From contig NZ_FOTC01000007.1 in assembly GCF_900114455.1 (NCBI RefSeq), positions 1 through 64,000 on the forward strand: 64,000 bases of DNA, in the 5' to 3' direction. Below, in pieces: positions 8,806 to 17,738 of this stretch. The position numbers and the translations under genes were made by a program. Below the pieces are notes generated by a model. The model searched no databases. It was not told where the DNA came from and saw nothing but the letters and a program-made list of their open reading frames with translations. Source of the stretch: Halogranum rubrum. GTDB lineage: Archaea > Halobacteriota > Halobacteria > Halobacteriales > Haloferacaceae. Positions within the stretch are counted from its first letter, which is position 1. The number at the start of each line of letters is the position of its first letter.

Positions 8806-9147
8806 TCAGAGACCCAAGAGGTCGTCGACGGTCGCTCGGAGTTCGCCGTGGGCCGCGTAGGCGACGGCGAGTTCGTGGACCGTAAAGTGCGCGTGAAACG
8901 CGGCGTCGTGACCGGCCGCGTAGAGCGAGAGCCAGTCGTTGAGCGCGCGTTCGAGGAGCGACTGTTCGACTGGCGAGAGCGCGTCGTCGTCGGCCTGTCG
9001 AACCTCGACGTAGAGCGCGACGATGGGTTGGATGCCGCGAGTGAGACAGCGCTGTGGGTCGTCGGTTGCGGGGTCGAACGCTGCACACTCGCGTCGTGAC
9101 TGCTCGACGAGTCGGGCCACCCTCGGCCACCGTGTCGAGCGACTCAC
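8806..9147 (-). CDS. Haloarchaeal protein of unknown function
   Basis: 113 residues from a GTG. Predominantly helical: an N-terminal basic helix (TRWPRVARLVEQSRREC), a central VALYVEVRQADDD and a C-terminal helix pair rich in His and Ala (FHAHFTVHELAVAYAAHG). No family recognised. It converges with the Lrp-type regulator with about 145 bases between the stops. Confidence 0.6.
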   Translation of the reverse strand: MSRSTRWPRVARLVEQSRRECAAFDPATDDPQRCLTRGIQPIVALYVEVRQADDDALSPVEQSLLERALNDWLSLYAAGHDAAFHAHFTVHELAVAYAAHGELRATVDDLLGL

Positions 9148-9240
9148 CCGAACGCTCCTGTGATACCCGTTGGCATACGCTACGCGCTTCCTTCGAGGCG
9201 TCGGATATAAAGACTGTACGTTTACACGAACGCGACCGAA

Positions 9241-10098
9241 CTACTCGGCATCCCGGGGTGTCTTCTTCCGCACGAGTTTCATGTCGCCGGTGGCGCGGAC
9301 GGTGCCGTCGATGGTGCCGCCGTCGTAGAGACGCAGGTCCCCGCAGGAGACGTCGCCGAGAATCTGCGCCCCTTTCTTGATGGTGACCGACCCACTTCGG
9401 GTCGTCACGTCGCCGTGGACGCGCGTCCCCGACCCGACGGTGATGTCACCGCGGGCGCGGAGACTGCCGAAGATGTTGTTGTCCTCGCCGACGTCGATGG
9501 TCGACGCGCGGATGTTGCCGTGGAGTCGACAGCCGTTGCCGATGGTCGCGGGCGTCGAGACACGCCACGCGTCGTCGGAGACGCTGGCCCCACGCGGGAT
9601 GACGAGCGGCGAGACGTCGTCGTCCTCGTCGTCCGAGAGCGCGGTGGCCAGTTCGTCGGCGGCGTCTTGCTCGCCGAGACGGAGCAGTTGCGAGAGGACG
9701 ATGAAGTAGAAGACGAGCGTCGGAACCGGGTTACGGATGACGATCCAACCGTTGGCCTCGAAGCCTTCGTCGATGTCGACGTCGTCGCCGATGTCCAAGT
9801 CGCCGGAGACCATCAGGCGGCCGTCGATGGAGACTCGTTCGCCGAGGTAGGCGTCCTCGCCGACGAGGACGTTTCCGTCGACCGAGCACCAGACGTCGAG
9901 TCGGCAGTCGCCTTCGGCCTCGATGCCACCGCCGAACTGGACGCGTTCGCCAGCGATGACGTTCCGGCCGCGGACGCCGAACTCGACCGTCCCCTGCCCG
10001 CCGACGATAACGTCACCGTCCGTGACGAGGTCGTGCTCCTCGACGGTCGTCCCGTCGGGGATGCGGAGTTCGTCGAGTGGGTCCTGACCGAGTGACAC
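9241..10098 (-). CDS. Bactofilin-like polymer-forming protein (halofilin-like)
   Basis: 285 residues from a GTG. Two blocks of short repeated strands (about 20-115 and 175-275) with turns such as VIVGGQGTVEFG, NVLVGEDAYLGE and ITVGSGTRVHGDVT have the right-handed beta-helix pattern of bactofilins. Between them lie a hydrophobic segment (118-140, VPTLVFYFIVLSQLLRL) and an acidic linker, an insertion that could tether the filament to the membrane. Haloferax halofilins are bactofilin relatives involved in cell shape, and this protein is a plausible member of that broad group. It is a single gene. Confidence 0.8.
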   Translation of the reverse strand: MSLGQDPLDELRIPDGTTVEEHDLVTDGDVIVGGQGTVEFGVRGRNVIAGERVQFGGGIEAEGDCRLDVWCSVDGNVLVGEDAYLGERVSIDGRLMVSGDLDIGDDVDIDEGFEANGWIVIRNPVPTLVFYFIVLSQLLRLGEQDAADELATALSDDEDDDVSPLVIPRGASVSDDAWRVSTPATIGNGCRLHGNIRASTIDVGEDNNIFGSLRARGDITVGSGTRVHGDVTTRSGSVTIKKGAQILGDVSCGDLRLYDGGTIDGTVRATGDMKLVRKKTPRDAE

Positions 10099-10187
10099 AG
10101 AGCGAACCTGTACGTGGCTCCTATTAAACGGCGCGCAAGACGTGCGTCTGACGATATAACTGAGACGTCCTGCTGGTGATGCCCTTT

Positions 10188-10195
10188 TATAGCAG
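10188..10195 (+). promoter_or_regulatory. TATA element of the DUF5800 gene
   Basis: TTTTATAG lies 20-26 bases upstream of the ATG at 10214, the spacing expected for a leaderless haloarchaeal transcript. It supports that start over the frame extension at 10199. Confidence 0.6.
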
Positions 10196-10213
10196 GCTGT
10201 GCAACGAGCGACT

Positions 10214-10417
10214 ATGACTGTTCTCTCGTTCGACGACGACGGCGTCGACGTGGTCTACGAAGGCACCGAGTTCCGACTGGAGAAGGCACTCATCGAGGAG
10301 GCGACGCAGAAGTCCTACCCCGACGTCACCGACCACGACGTGCTGAAGATGGTCGAGAAGAACCCGGACCTCAGCGGCGAACCGCGGCGCGTCCAAGACA
10401 TTCTCAAAGCGTCCTGA
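10214..10417 (+). CDS. DUF5800-family small protein
   Basis: 67 residues starting MTVLSFDDDGVDV. The core YEGTEFRLEKALIEEATQKS followed by YPDVTDHDVLKMVEKNP and GEPRRVQDIL matches what I recall of the haloarchaeal DUF5800 family. Function unknown. The start is chosen from the TATA box at 10188-10195 and the natural N-terminus. Confidence 0.72.
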   Translation: MTVLSFDDDGVDVVYEGTEFRLEKALIEEATQKSYPDVTDHDVLKMVEKNPDLSGEPRRVQDILKAS

Positions 10418-10509
10418 ATCGGCGTCTCTCCTCGTCGCACTATCTTCGGCACTCGATGGGTCGTCTCTCGCCGGTATCCTGTTGCCAAGGTGTAAATATA
10501 TCTGTAAAG

Positions 10510-11685
10510 CTATCCAAATATGTTTCCATATATCTCTGTCTTCGGGTAGAGGTTCGCCCACGCGAACCAGTACAATGGGGAGTGACCAGTGACACGAGTG
10601 AGCCTCGTTCCTTCGTGCGGGCCGTCCACCGCCCTTCCGCTCACGAGAGGCCACCGAGACCCCCCGGCGACGAGTTCGTCGCCGTCACGTTCGAAGTCGA
10701 GGGCGCGTCCGCCGACCCGACGGTCGTAAGCGACTAACGACCCGGCACGAGTCGCGGCGACGACGACGGGCAGCGTCCCGACGGTGTCGTTGACGACGCC
10801 ACGTCTCTCGACGCTAGCGAGCGGATACGCACAGGCGGCCCCTCCAGACGTGACGCCGACCACCATCGTCTTGGGATGGAGTCGCTCGTCGACGCTTCGG
10901 CTGTCGCCGACGCCGACGCGCTCCGAGCGGTCGTAGCCGACGTACGGGTTCCGGCCGTAGTCACGCGACTGCCAGCCCTTCACCGTATCCGACGCTGGCG
11001 GTGGAAGGAGTACGACCGTCGTCGGATGTTCACGACGCCACTCGCCCCACGTCGCGATGGTCGAAGGAAGACGTGTGAGTGCGGTCCCAGTGAGCGGCCC
11101 CCGGATGGCCGTCGCCGAGAGTTGGCTCCAGAGCGACTCGGACTCGACGTCGTACAGCACGAGACCCGACTGCCAGAGTAGCCCCGACACGCCGAACGTT
11201 CGGACCGCACCCGCGACCGTCCTGTCGGTGACGACGCTACTTCCGCAGAGCGGACAGTAGGTGACGAGTAGTGGGCGGCCGAACGCCGCGTCGGCTGGAG
11301 TCCGACCGTCCGTCGAGCGTGGTTCGAAGACGTCGTTGACGGCTTCGTGCCAGTTCAAGATAGCGAGCGGGTAGGCCCGTGCGTCACCGCCGATGTCGAT
11401 ACCGACGACGAGTTCCTCCTCGCCGAGCGTTTGCCCGACAGACGACCAGTCCGTGGCAAACACGGGGTCGGTGATGGCGGGAATGCCGTCTTTGGCCGCA
11501 CCACGATGGAGTCCGTTCGAGGACAAAGAGACGTCTGCGTCGTTCGCACTGTCTCCACCGGAGAGAGGTGGCTGTGGGCCGACCACGTCGCTGCGCTCGT
11601 TCCAGTGGCGGACGTGCTCGTAACAGCCAGCGCTGGCGGCGAGACCAGCGAGACCGACGGCGCCGAGGAAACGACGACGATTCAT
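10510..11685 (-). CDS. DUF3179 Tat lipoprotein
   Basis: 391 residues. NRRRFLGAVGLAGLAASAGC is a Tat signal with lipobox Cys21. Family hallmarks: IPAITDPVFATDWSS, the AYPLAILNWHEAVNDVF block, and YCPLCGSSVV with a Cys-x-x-Cys that probably binds metal. A second ACAYPLASVERRGVVND block repeats the first. The C-terminus TGHSPLYWFAWANLYPKTE is also typical. DUF3179 proteins are secreted and of unknown activity. The last 20 codons and the bases beyond are AT-rich, so the minus strand is U-rich past the stop and may end transcription. Confidence 0.9.
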   Translation of the reverse strand: MNRRRFLGAVGLAGLAASAGCYEHVRHWNERSDVVGPQPPLSGGDSANDADVSLSSNGLHRGAAKDGIPAITDPVFATDWSSVGQTLGEEELVVGIDIGGDARAYPLAILNWHEAVNDVFEPRSTDGRTPADAAFGRPLLVTYCPLCGSSVVTDRTVAGAVRTFGVSGLLWQSGLVLYDVESESLWSQLSATAIRGPLTGTALTRLPSTIATWGEWRREHPTTVVLLPPPASDTVKGWQSRDYGRNPYVGYDRSERVGVGDSRSVDERLHPKTMVVGVTSGGAACAYPLASVERRGVVNDTVGTLPVVVAATRAGSLVAYDRRVGGRALDFERDGDELVAGGSRWPLVSGRAVDGPHEGTRLTRVTGHSPLYWFAWANLYPKTEIYGNIFG

Positions 11686-11759
11686 ACTCTACTAGTCGCG
11701 CGGACGAGAGATAGAGGTCACTACACGGATGTCACTACATGGGCCAGTACACTCGACAG

Positions 11760-12017
11760 CTACCCGAGTCCGCGGCCGTCGGGCTTGTCTTCGAGCGTCC
11801 CGGTCTGCTCGATGAGATAGTCCATCAGACGAATCGCCGACTCTTCGACGTCGGCGAGTTCGTCCGTCGCCTGCCCACTGACCTTGACGTTCAACTGATA
11901 GAGAGCGAGTTCGACTTGCGGAACACTCGGGTCGTGATTCTCCGACGTCTCGTCGTGCTGTCCGTCCGTCTCGTCGTCGCGTTCTTCCGCGTCGGAAGAC
12001 GCCTGCTCGTCGGCCAT
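11760..12017 (-). CDS. Small acidic haloarchaeal protein
   Basis: 85 residues. The first 30 are Asp/Glu/His-rich and likely disordered; the rest (VPQVELALYQLNVKV then DELADVEESAIRLMDYLIEQ) suggests a beta hairpin plus an amphipathic helix. Unknown family. It lies between the DUF3179 gene and the nuclease gene on the same strand and may be cotranscribed with neither. Confidence 0.6.
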   Translation of the reverse strand: MADEQASSDAEERDDETDGQHDETSENHDPSVPQVELALYQLNVKVSGQATDELADVEESAIRLMDYLIEQTGTLEDKPDGRGLG

Positions 12018-12064
12018 AGAGCGTAGTCGGCACCGGGTCGGATAAGCCTAAGCCTCCGTACGTC

Positions 12065-12808
12065 TCAGGCGGACCCGACGAACGTCTCGTCGTGGAGCGA
12101 TTCGGTGACGAGGTCCATGAGCGTCCGCAGGTTCTCGGTGTCGTCACGGTTGTACGAGACGAGGGTGTCGAGTGCCGCGTCGTCGCCGCGTTCGTACTGA
12201 CGCCAGAGGCGGACGGCGTCGCGTCCCGAGAGGTCCGGGCGGTCACGCTCGATGCCGACGTCCTTCTCGACCTGTTTCAGTCCTCCAGTTAGACCGAGTC
12301 GCTTGCAGGGGTACAGCAGGTCGACGTGAGGGACGTCGATGGTGAGGTCGAACGACTGTTCGAGGAAGGGGACGTCGAAGCGTTTGCCGTTGAACGACAC
12401 GATGAGGTCGGCGGGAGCGAACTGCTCGCGGAGAGTCGCCGCGGTGAGGTCGTCTCCCTGTACGAGCGTCGTCGTCTCGTCGCCGCGGTGGAACGTCACC
12501 GTCGTCACGTCGTTGCGGGCCGCGTCGAGACCGGTCGTCTCGATGTCGAAGAAGCACGTCGAGTCGCGGAAGTTCTCGTAGAGTCGCCAACGCTCCTTGC
12601 TCGGGAAGGCACCGTCGAAGAACCGCGCGTCGCCGTCGGCGAGTCGTGGGGCCGCCTCGTCGACGAACTCCGCGATACGCCGCGCCGTCGTCTCGCCGAC
12701 GACTGACCCGTCGAAGTCGTCCCAGTGGGTGATACCGTGTTCCCAGAGGCGACGTTCCGTCTTCGCGCCCACGCCGCGGACCGGGATGAAACTGTTCTCG
12801 ATTCGCAC
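12065..12808 (-). CDS. RNase H-like exonuclease domain protein with N-terminal HhH-like region
   Basis: 247 residues from a GTG. Residues 1-60 resemble a helix-hairpin-helix/SAM DNA-binding part (IPVRGVGAKTERRLWEHGI). The nuclease core has the DEDD pattern: Asp88 and Glu90 in FFDIETTG, Asp in NGKRFDVPF (about 150) and Asp in YNRDDTEN (about 225). This is the YprB-like ribonuclease H superfamily. It is divergent from the SRAP gene across about 120 bases, suggesting a DNA-repair context. Confidence 0.85.
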   Translation of the reverse strand: MRIENSFIPVRGVGAKTERRLWEHGITHWDDFDGSVVGETTARRIAEFVDEAAPRLADGDARFFDGAFPSKERWRLYENFRDSTCFFDIETTGLDAARNDVTTVTFHRGDETTTLVQGDDLTAATLREQFAPADLIVSFNGKRFDVPFLEQSFDLTIDVPHVDLLYPCKRLGLTGGLKQVEKDVGIERDRPDLSGRDAVRLWRQYERGDDAALDTLVSYNRDDTENLRTLMDLVTESLHDETFVGSA

Positions 12809-12926
12809 GTCAAGATACCACTGCCGCGACGACGTAAACCTCTCGCACTCGCCCGCGTACGGAACCCCGACTCTCGGTGTTCGAGGTTCGGGGTACCCTT
12901 TTGCCCGTCGAACGCCTCTCTCGGGT

Positions 12927-13640
12927 ATGTGCGGACGCTACACGCTGTTCACCCCGCAACCGACGCTGGAGGAGCGGTTCGACGCCGAGGCCGAGTCGCC
13001 GCTGGAACCGCGATACAACTGTGCTCCCGGTCAGCGTCTCCCCGTCATCACGAACGACGCGCCCGACACCATCCAGACGCTGAAGTGGGGACTCGTCCCC
13101 TCGTGGGCCGACAACGAGTCGGTCGGCAACAAACGCATCAACGCTCGCGCAGAGACCGTCCACGAGAAACGGAGTTTCGCCGAGGCGTACGAACAGCGTC
13201 GGTGTCTCGTCCTCGCCGACGGCTTCTACGAGTGGGTGAAACAGGAGTCGGGAAAACAGCCGTACCGTGTCGCGTTCACCGACGACCGACCGTTCGCGAT
13301 GGCGGGGTTGTGGGAACGATGGACGCCGCCGCAGACGCAGACCGGTCTCAGCGACTTCGATGGTGGTGTCGCACCCGACGCCGACCCCGAACCGCTGGAG
13401 ACGTTCACGGTCATCACGACCGAACCCAACGGACTCGTCTCGAAACTCCACCACCGAATGGCCGTCGTCCTCGACGAGTCCGAAGAGGAGACGTGGTTGA
13501 CCGGTGACGCCGACGAAGTGCAGTCACTCCTCGACCCGTATCCCGACGACGCGATGGAGGCGTACCCCGTCTCGACGCAGGTGAACAGTCCGGCCAACGA
13601 CGGACCAGCGCTCATCGAAGAAGTCGGGACGGGAGTGTGA
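12927..13640 (+). CDS. SRAP (YedK/HMCES-like) abasic-site protein
   Basis: SRAP proteins form a covalent crosslink to abasic sites in single-stranded DNA through Cys2 after Met removal. ATG 12927 gives MCGRYTL, so the catalytic Cys is in place; the 110-residue upstream extension is rejected. Other active-site residues are present: NARAET (Asn72, Glu76), FYEW (Glu102) and LHHRMAV (His about 175). 237 residues, normal length. CCTTTTGC about 25-31 bases before the ATG is a weak TATA box. Confidence 0.93.
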   Translation: MCGRYTLFTPQPTLEERFDAEAESPLEPRYNCAPGQRLPVITNDAPDTIQTLKWGLVPSWADNESVGNKRINARAETVHEKRSFAEAYEQRRCLVLADGFYEWVKQESGKQPYRVAFTDDRPFAMAGLWERWTPPQTQTGLSDFDGGVAPDADPEPLETFTVITTEPNGLVSKLHHRMAVVLDESEEETWLTGDADEVQSLLDPYPDDAMEAYPVSTQVNSPANDGPALIEEVGTGV

Positions 13641-13680
13641 CACTGAGATGGTTCGAGGAGAGAGCAGTCGAGACAGGTCG

Positions 13681-14856
13681 TCAGGAGGACGACTCGGTGT
13701 CGTCGCTCGCTCCGTCCGACTGAGTGTACTCGTCTCGAAGGTTGGTTGGGTTCGACCCCACTTCCGCTGCCAACATCGGTTCGGCGTCGAGCGTCTCGCC
13801 GTGAACTAACTGCGGAAGGACGATTCGAACCGCCTCGAAGAGGAGGACGACGACGATGGGAAGCAGGAAGAACCCGTACCAACCGAGGAGAATCGGGCCG
13901 AGGACGTACGCGAACAACAGGAGTATCGTGTCGAACTGTCGCCCGGAGAGATACGGCTGGATGAACGACTGCGGCAGGATGTCCAAGACGAGCGCGTAGA
14001 CGAGGAATGCACCGCCCACGAAGGGGAGATGATTCCCGCTCGTACGCGTCGCTTGGAGTGCGAGATACGCGACGACAGGGAGGTAGACCACCTTCCCGAC
14101 GACGATGGGGATGAGACTCGCGAGTCCCGTCAAGAACCCCAACGCGAGTATCATCGGAACCTGTAGCCCCTGCGGGGCAACGACGTTCGTCGCCGCGTAC
14201 AGCACCGTCGCGATGACGGCCATGACGACGACGAACACCAGGTTTCCGAAGAAAACCGACTCCAGGTCGTCGTCGACGGCGCGGGCGTACGCGTACGCCG
14301 TCGTCTCACGACCGCCGACCAACGTGACGAACGTCTCCGCCAGCGCATCGTCCCGTTCGAGGAGGACGTACGAGAGCGTCACCGAGAGTCCGAGGAGGAT
14401 GACCGCTCCGAACGCCGCTTGCACGACGCTGAGGCCGTTCTGAAGCAGCGACCAGAGAGACCCTTGGAGCGTACTGCCCGAGAACGGGTTGTCGAGCAAC
14501 GAGAGGAGTCGTGTCTGCCCCGAGGCCGGGAAGCCGTCGATACCGAAGAGGCGTGCAGCGAGCATCGACGCCGCGTTCCCCCCGAGTTGCTGCTGAACCT
14601 GATGGACCACCTGCGTACCGGTGTACAAGACGAGTACCAGCACTGGAAGCAACACCACCAGCACGGTCAACGTCGCCGCGAGTCGTTCGGAGTCGACAAC
14701 TCGGCCGAGTCGGTCACAGAGGGGCCGAGTCGCGTAGTAGCCGAACACCCCGAGGACGAAGATACCGACGAACGAGTACGTGAGATACACCGCGACACTG
14801 GCGAGGACCAGCATGTAGAGCCACCACCCGAGGCGCTCTCGACTCGGCTGGTTCAC
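13681..14856 (-). CDS. AI-2E/PerM-family membrane transporter
   Basis: 391 residues from a GTG. About eight hydrophobic helices are arranged as in the AI-2E transporter (PerM) family: an N-terminal pair, a large soluble loop (about 85-140), then a helix bundle with VVGKVVYLPVVAYLALQ and LPQSFIQPYLSGRQFDTI. The C-terminus is hydrophilic and acidic. The substrate is unknown in archaea; in bacteria the family exports signalling molecules or acts as an antiporter. It converges with the SRAP gene. Confidence 0.87.
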   Translation of the reverse strand: MNQPSRERLGWWLYMLVLASVAVYLTYSFVGIFVLGVFGYYATRPLCDRLGRVVDSERLAATLTVLVVLLPVLVLVLYTGTQVVHQVQQQLGGNAASMLAARLFGIDGFPASGQTRLLSLLDNPFSGSTLQGSLWSLLQNGLSVVQAAFGAVILLGLSVTLSYVLLERDDALAETFVTLVGGRETTAYAYARAVDDDLESVFFGNLVFVVVMAVIATVLYAATNVVAPQGLQVPMILALGFLTGLASLIPIVVGKVVYLPVVAYLALQATRTSGNHLPFVGGAFLVYALVLDILPQSFIQPYLSGRQFDTILLLFAYVLGPILLGWYGFFLLPIVVVLLFEAVRIVLPQLVHGETLDAEPMLAAEVGSNPTNLRDEYTQSDGASDDTESSS

Positions 14857-15435
14857 AGGATGGCTCCCTCGCTCCGAAACGCCTCGAAAGCAGATGTATC
14901 GAACGATACCGTCGTGAGTGTGTCGTTGTTGTCAATCACAGTAACGTAGTCGCCTCGTTCCCGAGATACTCACCGAGCCACGTCCGAAAACGAACGACGT
15001 GTCTCGGTCCGAGTGCGGCGTCTTCTCGTCGGGCAGTCCGCACCCGAGGATTCCCTCAGTCTGCTACCGTTCGAGTGGGAGACGTAGTAAGGTTGTGGTC
15101 CCGATTGCATATAGCAATATAGAGTATATCTGGTGGAGAACAGACGATCACACCCAGACACTCACTCAGATTACAGGAACACGTCGCGGAGAGCAAGTCG
15201 AAAAACAGCACTCGGAACCCGGAGAGAACGAGATGTGAGACACGAGCAACCGAAGGCACCATCGAATCGTCTCGTTGTCAGCAGTCGATAAACCCGCTCG
15301 TAACACGACAGTAACTTGTCACGTGATAGTGGTGCAACCAAACAGAGCGAAACCCAAGACCGTGCTCCGAGAAGGGACACAACATCGAGCACGTAACTCC
15401 GGGGGTAAAGGTTGGGAGCTCCCGCTTCGAGGCGG
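14857..15435. other. Gene-free stretch left of the integrase
   Basis: 579 bases without a credible gene. GC falls locally around 15100-15135, where an inverted repeat ATTGC-ATATA-GCAAT (15104-15118) is followed by GAGTATATC. At the right end GGGAGCTCCC (15414-15423) abuts the inverted repeat at 15421-15450. This may be one flank of the integrated element. Confidence 0.4.
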
Positions 15436-15450
15436 TTACGTCGAAGCGGG
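15421..15450. repeat. Inverted repeat at the 3' end of the recombinase gene
   Basis: CCCGCTTCGA (15421-15430) and TCGAAGCGGG (15441-15450) are perfect 10-base inverted copies around a 10-base centre that contains the recombinase stop codon (15436-15438). It could be a recombinase arm or core site, or an RNA hairpin ending the transcript. No U-run follows, which favours a protein site. Confidence 0.55.
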
Positions 15451-16512
15451 GAGAAGCGAGTAGATGTTGGCTTCGTACGTCTCTCTGACTTTGTCGCCCC
15501 AGTTGTGGGTGTAGGTGTCGATGATGTCGTCGGCGACGTCGCCGCGGAGGTACTTGACGATTCCTCTATCACCGGTCCGGTCCCGGAGGTGCGTCGTGAA
15601 GAAATGTCGGAAGTAGTGCGGTGTGACGTTCTCGCTCGCTCCACCGCCAGTTCGGTACCATCCCCAGTCGCGAGCGTGCATCTCGACGATGTGTCGAACC
15701 GACTCGGGGTCAAGTCGTTCGCCCCATCGGTCCGACGTACCGACGAACAACGGGTCGGCAGGTGAAACCGCATCCGGACGTACCGCAAGCCATCGGACGA
15801 GGACGTGTTTGAGTTCGGCGTCGATAGGAACGACCGTCGCCCGTTTTCGTTTGTTCGACGCCGTCCGTTCCTCACCGTTCGTCGACTTTCCGAACGACGG
15901 GTCGGGTGAGACGAATATCGAGTCGGGGCGACCGTCGAGTTCTGCTCGATTGCCGAGTTCGTACGCACGCTCGGCATCGGTGTGGGTGAGAGCGACGTCT
16001 CGAAGGTCGAGATTGCAGAGTTCACCGACACGCATCCCAGTCTTGAGGAGTGTGACGACGACCGCTCGATGGAGTGGATGGCCGAGGTCCGCGACGAACC
16101 GCCGCATGGTGGGGACGTCGATTTCGCGCCGAGTCGGGTCTTTGTCGATGGTCTCGTCCATCTCCTCCATCACGAGCGTCATCGGATTCGATTCGAAGAC
16201 TCCGACCTGCGTCATATACGCGTAGAACCGGTGGAGATACGCTGCGTACGTGGCGACCGTACTCGATTCGACGTCGCCGCGAAGGGTGTGGACCCACGCC
16301 ATGCAGTGTCGGTGCGTCGCGTCGGCAGGGAGAATCGACTGCCCAAACGGGTTCGCTTCGGGTGTCGCCAGAAACGACTCGAATCGCCGAAGGACTCGTT
16401 CGTACGACTGTCGCGTCCGTTCGGTCTTTCCGTGAAAGACGAGGTCTTGGAGGAAGTATCCGACCGGATCTTCGGTCTCCTCCGAATCCTCGGGTGTCGT
16501 TTCAGTTCCCAT
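15436..16512 (-). CDS. Tyrosine recombinase/integrase (XerC/D-like)
   Basis: 358 residues. Residues 15-110 are a SAM-like core-binding domain (GYFLQDLVFHGKTERTRQSY). The catalytic domain has Arg161 in TGMRVGEL, His299 and Arg302 in PHYFRHFF, a His in the HNW segment and the nucleophile Tyr334 or a nearby Tyr. It overlaps the DUF5805 gene by 11 bases (ATG at 16512). The family integrates or resolves circular DNA. No tRNA gene, the usual target, is visible nearby. Confidence 0.9.
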   Translation of the reverse strand: MGTETTPEDSEETEDPVGYFLQDLVFHGKTERTRQSYERVLRRFESFLATPEANPFGQSILPADATHRHCMAWVHTLRGDVESSTVATYAAYLHRFYAYMTQVGVFESNPMTLVMEEMDETIDKDPTRREIDVPTMRRFVADLGHPLHRAVVVTLLKTGMRVGELCNLDLRDVALTHTDAERAYELGNRAELDGRPDSIFVSPDPSFGKSTNGEERTASNKRKRATVVPIDAELKHVLVRWLAVRPDAVSPADPLFVGTSDRWGERLDPESVRHIVEMHARDWGWYRTGGGASENVTPHYFRHFFTTHLRDRTGDRGIVKYLRGDVADDIIDTYTHNWGDKVRETYEANIYSLLPAST

Positions 16513-16891
16513 CGGTCACGAGTGTGTAGCCACCGTGGCGACCACTGTATCTGATTCGATTCGACCCTTGGAGTTCACCGAGTGCGTCGTCGAGTCTGTC
16601 CTCCATATCGTCGGTGAGTGCAGAGACGAGTTGATCCCACGACATGTAGTCGTGGTCTTTAAGTACTGAGAGAAGGCGTGTTTCGAGGCCGCCACCCCTG
16701 GGGTCTGTGGTAGGAGGAGCACCTTCCTCGGGGTCGAGGTCGAACCCCTTTCGACCGGCTTGTACCATCGTGCGAACGAACTCACTTTGGCTCATTCCCA
16801 TCTCGTCGGCGTGGGCTTGCCACGCGTCTTTTTGATAGGCTGGCACGTACGTCCTGACAGCACTCCGACTCGTGTCTGGATCCTCGCCCAT
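16502..16891 (-). CDS. DUF5805 protein (RHH-like plus winged helix)
   Basis: 129 residues from the ATG at 16891. An in-frame GTG at 16915 sits about 27 bases after a CTTTATCC TATA box and could be a leaderless alternative, adding eight residues. The N-terminal part (VRTYVPAYQKDAWQAHADEM, then SQSEFVRTMVQAGRKG) resembles a ribbon-helix-helix; the C-terminal half (LLSVLKDHDYMSWDQLV ... NRIRYSGRHGGYTL) resembles a winged helix. DUF5805 proteins commonly sit beside haloarchaeal recombinases and may control excision or direct the recombinase. Confidence 0.8.
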   Translation of the reverse strand: MGEDPDTSRSAVRTYVPAYQKDAWQAHADEMGMSQSEFVRTMVQAGRKGFDLDPEEGAPPTTDPRGGGLETRLLSVLKDHDYMSWDQLVSALTDDMEDRLDDALGELQGSNRIRYSGRHGGYTLVTDGN

Positions 16892-16915
16892 GACTGAGTC
16901 TCGGACGCGACTCAC

Positions 16916-17258
16916 TTCACTCTATCCCCACACATCCGGATAAAGTCACTTATGCGGAGAGAAAGTCCCACAGAGGAGCAAAGTGATAAGCACAGATGTT
17001 CGCATAACATGCAAATTTGGCACAGATTTCGGGATATACATCGTCGGTTCTGTGGTGGGTTCAGATATCCAGATATAAGATTCATCGGTGGGAGAAACGA
17101 GAACGTTCCACAGCAATCGGCCAGTCGACCCGTCCTGGACAATCTCGAATCATGATGTCGAAAGAGAATCAGCACTGATTGACCTCGCCCCGGGCAACGA
17201 ACAATGAAGAGAACGTATCGGTGATTTGCGTCAGAGACGACAGACTCTTCTAGTCGAG
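16916..17258. other. Gene-free gap inside the ParA-recombinase module
   Basis: 343 bases, AT-richer than the genome. It holds the minus-strand TATA box CTTTATCC near 16938-16945 for the DUF5805-recombinase pair and a short direct repeat AGATATC/AGATATA near 17060-17077. No gene seen. Confidence 0.4.
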
Positions 17259-17738
17259 TTACTCCGAAAACGTAAACTGGACGTTCTCCAGACCGAACCC
17301 GAGCGACTTCGCTGCGTCGTCGTAATCTTCGGCGTGAGCGAGACCAGTTCGAAGGATAATTTCGAGCGCGTCCGTCTCCGAGAGGTTTTCGTCGTCGTAC
17401 TGTTTGACGAGTTCGGCGACGGCGTCTTGCAGTTCGAATCGCGTCTCTTTCAACAACTGGAACTGCTTCTGTTGTCGGTCGTCGGTGACCTTGGAGCGAG
17501 CCATCGCGTACGGGAGGCCGTTTCGGGTGACGACACCGAGTGAAGGCGGCGCTGTTTCGTCTGCTTTCGACGTTTCGGAAGTAGAGCCGTCGTCGGACGA
17601 GTCAGTCGAGTCCGAATTCGGGACAGCCTCGTTCGTTTCGGCGTCGTTCGAGACGGCTGGTGAGTCCGAATTTTTGAACGGACTCTTCGAGTAGTCGGCA
17701 TCGCTGCCAGCTGAGGAGTACTTGTCGTCTCGGGCCAT
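17259..17738 (-). CDS. ParA partner protein (candidate adaptor/DNA-binding)
   Basis: 159 residues. Residues 1-65 are Ser/Asp/Thr-rich and probably disordered. Residues 66-159 are helical (VTDDRQQKQFQLLKETRFE ... SETDALEIILRTGLAHAEDY). Its ATG overlaps the ParA stop by one base (TGATG), so it should be made with ParA. The position is that of a ParB/CopG-type partner, but no ParB motif is visible. The function is inferred from context only. Confidence 0.7.
   Translation of the reverse strand: MARDDKYSSAGSDADYSKSPFKNSDSPAVSNDAETNEAVPNSDSTDSSDDGSTSETSKADETAPPSLGVVTRNGLPYAMARSKVTDDRQQKQFQLLKETRFELQDAVAELVKQYDDENLSETDALEIILRTGLAHAEDYDDAAKSLGFGLENVQFTFSE

Noticed and set aside
15171-16031. 286-codon minus-strand frame overlapping the recombinase
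   Set aside because: Ser/Thr/Arg-rich out-of-frame reading of the recombinase gene.
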